The notes below the pieces were generated by a model. That model was not told the origin of the DNA and made no database searches. It was given only the letters and a program-made list of their open reading frames with translations. This document shows, piece after piece, positions 5,610-11,473 of a stretch of DNA of 13,844 nucleotides; the stretch's first letter is position 1; each line of letters starts with the position of its first letter. The stretch is from Planctomycetota bacterium (GTDB lineage Bacteria > Planctomycetota > Phycisphaerae > WQYP01), in assembly GCA_021809365.1 (NCBI GenBank), contig JAKBAC010000089.1, positions 1 through 13,844 of the forward strand. Direction: 5' to 3'. Both the position numbers and the translations under genes were made by a program.

Positions 5610-6536
5610 GTGACAGTAGAAGCCTCGCAAAAGACGGATTATAAAAAATATCTTGATCCGCGCACGCTGGCCAAGATTGCCGCGCTGGACGTGCGGGCGC
5701 GATTAATTGTGGAAGGTTTCATCACGGGCATGCACCGCTCGCCGTATAAGGGCTTTTCCATTGAATTCGCCCAGCATCGGCCCTACACCAGCGGCGACGA
5801 TATTAAATATGTGGATTGGAAAGTGTTTGGCCGCACTGATCGGCATTATATTAAACAATATGAGGAGGAGACCAATTTACAGGTCATGCTGGTGGTGGAT
5901 GCCTCGCATTCTATGAATTACGCGGGTCAAAGCAATCCGCAGTGGCGGAAGTTTGATCACGCCATCAGCATTGCCGCCAGCATGGCGTATGTGGCCATAC
6001 ATCAGCAGGACGGTGCGGGATTGGCGGTGTTCGATCAGAAGATTCGCAAGCTTTTACGCCCCAGCAACAGCCCGCGGCACTGGCGCACCATTATTGAGGA
6101 ACTTTCCAATTCCCCCGGCGGCCCCAAAACCAGTACCGGGCAGGTGCTGGAGGAAATTGCTGAGGAAATTCGCCACCGCAGTCTGTTTATTGTCGTTGGA
6201 GATTTTTTTGATGATGCGGTGGGCATTATCAAGGGAATCCGGCATCTGCGGTATCGGCGGCATGACGTGATCATGATGCAGGTGCTGGATCATGATGAAT
6301 TGGATTTCCCTTTTCGCAATACCACCATGTTCAAAGGCATGGAAGACCTTGCCGAGGTGGTGGTAGAACCGCAGGCATTACGGGAGGCGTATTTGGAGGA
6401 ATTTCAGAAACACACAGAGGCTTTGCGCACCGCGTGCCACAAGTTGCAGGTGGATTTCCTGCAGATTGATACCAGTGTGCCGCTGGATATATCGTTGCCG
6501 GGATTTCTGGCCAATCGTGCGGCGCGAATTCATTAA
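5610..6536 (+). CDS. DUF58 domain protein (VWA-like, soluble)
   Basis: A 308-residue protein of the short DUF58 type, without membrane segments. The family signature is clear: RSPYKGFSIEFAQHRPYTSG (about 43-62), then DDIKYVDWKVFGRTDRHYIK and QYEEETNL. A VWA-like fold follows, with the metal-site motif DASHS intact (D97, S99, S101), a TSTGQVLEEI segment (Thr position) and IVVGDFFDD (the later Asp position). DUF58 proteins are nearly always beside moxR and are thought to be direct partners of the ATPase. The GTG at 5610 is chosen because the next in-frame Met is inside the conserved region. The ATG four bases upstream (5606) is in another frame and soon stops. There is no clear ribosome site, so translation may depend on the upstream gene. 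A repeat element follows immediately after the stop. Confidence 0.92.
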   Translation: MTVEASQKTDYKKYLDPRTLAKIAALDVRARLIVEGFITGMHRSPYKGFSIEFAQHRPYTSGDDIKYVDWKVFGRTDRHYIKQYEEETNLQVMLVVDASHSMNYAGQSNPQWRKFDHAISIAASMAYVAIHQQDGAGLAVFDQKIRKLLRPSNSPRHWRTIIEELSNSPGGPKTSTGQVLEEIAEEIRHRSLFIVVGDFFDDAVGIIKGIRHLRYRRHDVIMMQVLDHDELDFPFRNTTMFKGMEDLAEVVVEPQALREAYLEEFQKHTEALRTACHKLQVDFLQIDTSVPLDISLPGFLANRAARIH

Positions 6537-6553
6537 CGAGGAGTTGGCGGCGA

Positions 6554-6687
6554 GGAGTTAGGAGTTAGGAGTTAGGAGTTAGAAGGTTTTGGAAGCGCTT
6601 CGCTGCTAATTTGCTTGGCAGGTAAACCTGCGGATTAGCTGCCTGCCGGATGCGAGATGCGAGATGCGAGATGCAAACTCCTAACTT
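6554..6687 (+). repeat. Composite repeat copy C: GGAGTTA x4, core, GATGCGA x3.7, inverted end
   Basis: Four perfect GGAGTTA heptamers (6554-6581) are followed by the core (6590-6614: GGAAGCGCTT, then CGCTGCTAATTTGC), which contains the 10-bp palindrome GAAGCGCTTC. GCTAAT (6605-6610) and ATTAGC (6634-6639) enclose a smaller hairpin GCAGG-TAAA-CCTGC (6618-6631). A second heptamer tract, GATGCGA, runs 6649-6674. AACTCCTAACT (6676-6686) then repeats the first tract in inverted form: an 11-bp perfect inverted repeat with 6556-6566. It fills the 187-bp gap between DUF58 and the BatA-like gene, inside an otherwise tight cluster. No protein-coding frame is supported here. Confidence 0.75.
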
Positions 6688-6714
6688 CTGAATCCTGAGT
6701 TGGTACCCTCAAGC

Positions 6715-6718
6715 GGAG
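6715..6718 (+). promoter_or_regulatory. Shine-Dalgarno site deciding the GTG start at 6724
   Basis: GGAG lies 5 nt before the GTG at 6724. An upstream in-frame TTG at 6700 has no ribosome site and sits against the end of the repeat element. Confidence 0.55.
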
Positions 6719-6723
6719 TTGTA

Positions 6724-8961
6724 GTGCGTTTAGTAACGCTGATTGCGGTTTTGCCTTTTGTTACGCCGTGGCTGTTTGCTGCGGGGGCGGCGGCGGTGTC
6801 GATACCGATTGTGATTCACTTGCTGAATCGGCGGCGGTTTCGGATTCAGGCTTGGGCGGCGATGGAATTTCTGCTGGCCGCCCATCGGCGTAATGTCCGG
6901 AAGCTGAAATTACAGCGCTGGCTTTTGCTGTTGTTGCGCTGTCTGGCTTTGCTGCTGCTGGCGGCGGGAATCGCGCAGTTTCTTCCGCCGGGATCGGTTC
7001 TGGGCGAGATTCTGGGACAGGCTGATCGGCTGACGGTAGTCGTCTGGGATAATGCCTACACCACGCAATACCGCCCGGCGGGACAAAAAACAATTTTCAG
7101 CCGCGGGCAGTCGCTGTTGACGCATTGGCTGAATCGATCCAATGCTCAGGGGCGCGTGGCCATCATCAGTGGTTCCACCAATCCGCATGGCCTGCTGGTT
7201 ACACCTGCTGCTGATCTCTCGACCGTCAGCCGAATGGTCGCCGACCAAAAACCTTCGGATGCTGCTGTTGATCTTGCAGCGGGGCTGCAACGCGCCTTGA
7301 CGGTGTTACAGAAGCAGAAAAAGCGGACAGGGCGCAAACGCCTCTGGCTGATTACCGATGATGCCCAGGCCGCCTTCGCTCCGCGTGCCATCGCCGGTGC
7401 TGTCACTCCTGCAGGAACTCCGCAGCGGCTGAAAACCTTAATTACCGAAATTCGTAAGACCGGTGCAACCGTGCGGGTTTTTGATGTCGGCGACCCGCAC
7501 GCGGAAAACATGGCCATCACGCAACTGAAACTCGTCCGGCATTTTGCCCTTATTAACCGGCCTTTACGGGTACGCATTGGCGTATGCAACGCCACCGCGA
7601 TGCCGCAGGCGCAGGTCAAGGTCAGGATATTTCTGGATCAGGTGGCGGCAGGTTCGGTCACGCTGCCGCGAATAAATCCGGGATCTCAGGTAACCGTTGA
7701 TGCGACGTTGGGGACGGATATTACTGTTGCCGGTATGCACACCATTACCGCCAAACTCCCTGCGGACGGATTATTAATTGACAACACCCGCCGATTGGTC
7801 GTGCAGGCCCATCGGCGAATGCGGCTGTTGCTGGTGGATGGCGCACCGGGTGATCCAATGGCCGGCCGCCTGGCCAGTACCGCGTGGCTATCAACCGCGT
7901 TGGCTCCTCTAGCGCATGGCAATACGTTTGATCCGCATGTGATCAGTACTATTGAGCTTTCCGGACAGTCCTTGCGACATTATGCGGCGGTCATTTTCAG
8001 CGACGCTTCAGCGCCCGGCCCGCACACCGTTGAGCGGTTACGCGCGTTTGTGAATGCCGGCGGTTTGTTGCTGATATTCCCCGGGCCGCAGGTTTCAGGC
8101 CGCACGTGGAGTGCCGCGCTGCAAACCGGTCGCAAGGGATTGCTGCCTGCGGTGATGGGGCGCATGACGGTACCGGTGAAGGACCTGCATTTTAATTTTG
8201 GCGGATCAGATAATGCCATCACCGGGCCATTTCTGACGGCGCGGCAAAGCGGCATCCACACCGGGATAAGTTCTGTGGTTATAACGCATTATCTGGCTCT
8301 GCGCGTTATCAATACGGACCTGTCGCAAACGCTGCTTTCTTTTAATAATGGGCAACCGGCTTTATTGAGTCGGCGGGTGGGGCGGGGGGACGTGATGGCG
8401 GCGGCATTTACCTGTGACACGCGCTGGACTGATTTTCCGGCCCAGCCATCCTTTTTGCCGTTCGTCTATCAGCTCATGTATTTCGGTATTCCAGATCGCA
8501 ATGCCCGCTGGAATTTACTGGCGGGAGGGCACTTTACCTTGGCCGCGGGCGCAACGGATATCTGGCATGGCCCGCATGGAAAAACCTTTGCCCTGCGGGA
8601 TCAGCAGATAGATTCACGGACGGTCGCAAACAGTCCGGCGCTCTGGTTTACCGGCTTATATCGCAACAGCACCAACACGCGACTGGTGGCGGTAAATGTG
8701 GACTCCACGGATGCGGATATCCGGCATCTTTCCGTGTCCCGCATTGCCGCGATTTTGGGCCTGCCTGTCGCGGATGTTGTCAGCGCACCGAAAACGCTGG
8801 TGCCGCAGCACAGCCATCAGGCCTCCATCGGCGGCAACGCCGGCCAACGATTGTTGCTTCTGGCGTTGCTGGTATTGCTGGGAGAAACACTTTTGGCCCG
8901 GGCGTTTTCGCGCTATGATCACAAGACCGGCAGGGCCGCCAAGGCGGAGAGCAGAACATGA
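6724..8961 (+). CDS. BatA-type membrane protein with GATase-like domain
   Basis: A 745-residue protein starting at GTG 6724. Its N-terminus is a typical BatA domain: a membrane segment (about 16-33) with SIPIVIHLLNRRRFR, then WAAMEFLLAAHRRNVRKLKL and a second membrane segment (about 66-84). A VWA-like domain follows (about 102-256), but its metal-site motif reads DNAYT (109-113) instead of DxSxS; TDD occurs at 211-213. A beta-sandwich-like middle (about 265-360) leads to a class I glutamine-amidotransferase-like domain opening RMRLLLVDGAPGD (about 365-377). No catalytic Cys-His-Glu set is evident, so the domain is probably non-enzymatic. A last membrane segment lies near 708-728. The TGA overlaps the next start (ATGA). 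It probably acts at the membrane with the two VWA neighbours and MoxR. Exact role unknown. Confidence 0.88.
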   Translation: MRLVTLIAVLPFVTPWLFAAGAAAVSIPIVIHLLNRRRFRIQAWAAMEFLLAAHRRNVRKLKLQRWLLLLLRCLALLLLAAGIAQFLPPGSVLGEILGQADRLTVVVWDNAYTTQYRPAGQKTIFSRGQSLLTHWLNRSNAQGRVAIISGSTNPHGLLVTPAADLSTVSRMVADQKPSDAAVDLAAGLQRALTVLQKQKKRTGRKRLWLITDDAQAAFAPRAIAGAVTPAGTPQRLKTLITEIRKTGATVRVFDVGDPHAENMAITQLKLVRHFALINRPLRVRIGVCNATAMPQAQVKVRIFLDQVAAGSVTLPRINPGSQVTVDATLGTDITVAGMHTITAKLPADGLLIDNTRRLVVQAHRRMRLLLVDGAPGDPMAGRLASTAWLSTALAPLAHGNTFDPHVISTIELSGQSLRHYAAVIFSDASAPGPHTVERLRAFVNAGGLLLIFPGPQVSGRTWSAALQTGRKGLLPAVMGRMTVPVKDLHFNFGGSDNAITGPFLTARQSGIHTGISSVVITHYLALRVINTDLSQTLLSFNNGQPALLSRRVGRGDVMAAAFTCDTRWTDFPAQPSFLPFVYQLMYFGIPDRNARWNLLAGGHFTLAAGATDIWHGPHGKTFALRDQQIDSRTVANSPALWFTGLYRNSTNTRLVAVNVDSTDADIRHLSVSRIAAILGLPVADVVSAPKTLVPQHSHQASIGGNAGQRLLLLALLVLLGETLLARAFSRYDHKTGRAAKAESRT

Positions 8962-11354
8962 CGGGCGTTGATATGTTGCATAGGAATATACCACTGGCGG
9001 CCATCAGCAGCGGTCGCTGGGCCTTGGGCACGGGGCATCCGTGGCTGATGGTGCTGCTGATGGCGATCGTGGCGGTGGTGGGGTGGTGGAGCTATCAGCA
9101 TCAGACGGCAACTCCGCGGTTAAAGGTTGCCATGGCGAGTATCCGCGTAGCTATTCTGGTGGTCGTGGTGGTGTTGCTGGCCAAACCGGTTTTTGTGATG
9201 ATCCATACGCTGCGGCGACCGGCGGTGGTGGCCATCTGGGTGGATACGTCACGGTCCATGTGCTTGCGGGACGCGTATACCAGTTCGGCGAAAATCAAAC
9301 TCATTGATCAGGTGCGGCAAGCCCTGCCGGTGGCGGATTCCAAAACAAAACGTCCCACACGCTTTAATCTCGCGTGCTTTAGTCTGAATCAGGCGGCCAA
9401 AACATGGCTTGCAGCGCTTGCGAAAAATCAGCGCGTCGCGGTGTTTACCGGGGGCACGCACGCCCATCTGCTGGGAATGGCGGATTCGCCCGCGCAGTTA
9501 GCACCGCTGTTAAAAAGGCTGGCAGCCATAACGCCAAACGCGGACGCCACGGATGTGCCCGGCGTCGTAGCGGGAATTTTTAATGACTTGCAGGGCCGCC
9601 CGGTCAGTGCCGTTCTGGTCTACACCGACGGGCGCAGTACCGATTCGGCATCGGTCAGTCTGGTTCATCATCTGGCCAAAGCCGGCGCTACACCTATACT
9701 GGCTGTCCCGCTTGGACAAGTTCAACCGCCCTTTAATTTAAAAATTGCCCGGGCGCAAGTGGCCCGCCATGCCTTTGTGCAGGATCCCGTTGCGGTAACA
9801 GCTAATATTCACATCACCGGGGCAACGGCGGTGCAAAGCGCCACCATTCGTTTATTTCAGGAAACCAAAAACCATCGCCGGGGCAAAGCGTTGGCTGTGC
9901 GTCATATCACTATCCATCCCGGTGCATCGCAGCAAACGGTCAGCCTGATGTTTCATCCGGCGCAACCGGGAGACTATCATCTGGTGCTAATGGCCGACCC
10001 GTTGCCCCATGAATTAACGCATCGCGGCAACACCTCCCGGGGTGTCTGGACACGCGTGGTGCGGGCCAAGGTGCGAATTTTGTATGTGGAAGCTTATCCA
10101 CGGTGGGAATACCGGTATCTGAAAAATGATCTGATGCGGGAAAAAACCACGTTGCTAAGTTGTCTGCTGTTATCGGCTGATAATCGTTTTGCGCAGGAAG
10201 GCAACATTCCCATCAACCGCTTTCCCGATACGCAGGCCGAGATGAATCGTTATGACGTGCTGGTGCTGGGCGATGTGAATCCGGATTATTTTTCCGCCGC
10301 TCAGGAAAAAATCATTCTCCGTTTTGTCGGGCGCTACGGCGGCGGCATGGGCATGATCGCCGGGCCGGATTACGCCCCGGACGCTTATCGCCATACCGCA
10401 CTTGCACCGCTGATACCGGTTATCGCCGGCAACCCGAATAACCCCATGCTGGCACCGCCACCGGACGAACCCTTTGAACTGCATCTCACGGCTCTGGGGC
10501 GGCAGAGTATGTTGTTTCACTTTTTTGGCAGCATGAAAAAAAATCTTCGGCAGGTTGCCAATTTGCCGCCGCTGTACTGGTTTGAACCGGTCGCGGGTTT
10601 GCAACCCAGCGCCACGGTTCTGGCGGATTTGCCCAGCCATCGCATCGATGGTCGCCCGGCTCCGTTGCTGGTTTTCGGGCGCTATGGTGCCGGTCGCACG
10701 ATGTTCTCTGCCGTGGAAGATACCTGGCGCTGGCGGTATTACCATGGGGCACCGCTGTATAAAAGTTACTGGCTGGAAATGATGCGAGAATTGGCCCGCC
10801 AGCGCGTGTTCGGCGGGTCGCATGGCCTGGTATTGCGCACCGAAGCGCGGCGCGTGCAGGTGGGACAGAGCAATCGCATTTTTCTTTCCGTGCGTGATTC
10901 GGAATTAACCGGCCAGATGCCGGCATCTGTCCCCATTGTGATGACTTCCAGCAACGGACGCCAGACGGTCACGCTTTCTGCGGTAAGTGCGGGTCATCGG
11001 CAATATGAGGGAGAAGTGACGCCCTGGGTTGTGGGGCATTATACCTTGGCGGCCAAGCCGGGAGTTTTGCCGGGAACGGTTAAGCCGGTGGAAATGGATG
11101 TCGCAGCGTCCATGCGGGAATTTGCCAGCCTGACCGCCGATCCGGCTGCCCTGGCTCGCCTGGTTGCCGGGACCGGCGGGGCGGTGATTTTGCCGACCAG
11201 ACAAAGTGCGCTGGCTGGGCTGATTCCGGATCGCAGCATAGAGGTGGCGATCCACCAATCGCGACAGATATGGAATAAACCCTGGGCCTTGGCGCTGCTG
11301 GTAATCCTGCTGACGGTAGAATGGATACTAAGAAAGCGGGCGGGGTTGATTTGA
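8958..11354 (+). CDS. Membrane VWA protein with GATase-like domain
   Basis: A 798-residue protein. Two membrane segments at about 28-46 and 62-80 precede a VWA domain (about 88-255) with an intact metal site: DTSRS (96-100), a Thr in ADATDVPG (about 195-202) and VYTDGR (221-226). A beta-sandwich region follows. A class I amidotransferase-like domain then opens with VRILYVEAYPRWEYRYLK (about 372-389), a hallmark of this group of planctomycete-type proteins, and continues with DVLVLGDVNPDYFS and a glycine-rich GRYGGGMGMIAGPDY. The C-terminus has a membrane segment near 775-791 and a basic tail. The ATG at 8958 overlaps the preceding TGA by 4 bp, with GGAG 8 nt upstream, so the two proteins are probably made in a fixed ratio. 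The intact metal site contrasts with the degenerate one in the preceding protein. The family placement is firm; the function is not known. Confidence 0.9.
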   Translation: MTGVDMLHRNIPLAAISSGRWALGTGHPWLMVLLMAIVAVVGWWSYQHQTATPRLKVAMASIRVAILVVVVVLLAKPVFVMIHTLRRPAVVAIWVDTSRSMCLRDAYTSSAKIKLIDQVRQALPVADSKTKRPTRFNLACFSLNQAAKTWLAALAKNQRVAVFTGGTHAHLLGMADSPAQLAPLLKRLAAITPNADATDVPGVVAGIFNDLQGRPVSAVLVYTDGRSTDSASVSLVHHLAKAGATPILAVPLGQVQPPFNLKIARAQVARHAFVQDPVAVTANIHITGATAVQSATIRLFQETKNHRRGKALAVRHITIHPGASQQTVSLMFHPAQPGDYHLVLMADPLPHELTHRGNTSRGVWTRVVRAKVRILYVEAYPRWEYRYLKNDLMREKTTLLSCLLLSADNRFAQEGNIPINRFPDTQAEMNRYDVLVLGDVNPDYFSAAQEKIILRFVGRYGGGMGMIAGPDYAPDAYRHTALAPLIPVIAGNPNNPMLAPPPDEPFELHLTALGRQSMLFHFFGSMKKNLRQVANLPPLYWFEPVAGLQPSATVLADLPSHRIDGRPAPLLVFGRYGAGRTMFSAVEDTWRWRYYHGAPLYKSYWLEMMRELARQRVFGGSHGLVLRTEARRVQVGQSNRIFLSVRDSELTGQMPASVPIVMTSSNGRQTVTLSAVSAGHRQYEGEVTPWVVGHYTLAAKPGVLPGTVKPVEMDVAASMREFASLTADPAALARLVAGTGGAVILPTRQSALAGLIPDRSIEVAIHQSRQIWNKPWALALLVILLTVEWILRKRAGLI

Positions 11355-11370
11355 TCGGGCGTTTTAAGAG

Positions 11371-11391
11371 CACCGGATAACACATCCGGTG
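11371..11391. repeat. Dispersed hairpin matching the 92-bp repeat
   Basis: A perfect 8-bp inverted repeat CACCGGAT (11371-11378) / ATCCGGTG (11384-11391) with loop AACAC. It is preceded by GAG and followed by GT, as in the minus-strand reading of the 92-bp units at 4036-4263. GGATCAACC, the flank of the hairpin in those units, recurs at 11408-11416. It lies in the 119-bp gap between two cluster genes. No T tract follows, so it is not a classical terminator. A REP-like element is the better description. Confidence 0.65.
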
Positions 11392-11473
11392 GTATGTCGG
11401 CGTCATTGGATCAACCCTCTCGGTGCGCCGGGACGGCGCTATAAAAGAATAGTAGTACGGAGAATCATCACTC

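Noticed and set aside
6617..6647. Rho-independent terminator after DUF58
   Set aside because: The hairpins GCAGG/CCTGC and GGCAGG/CCTGCC are not followed by a T tract on either strand, so they are described as part of the repeat instead.
10170..10823. 217-codon minus-strand frame inside the VWA/GATase-like gene
   Set aside because: Antisense to a gene with clear domains on the plus strand. The translation is rich in Arg, His and Gln with no recognisable motif.
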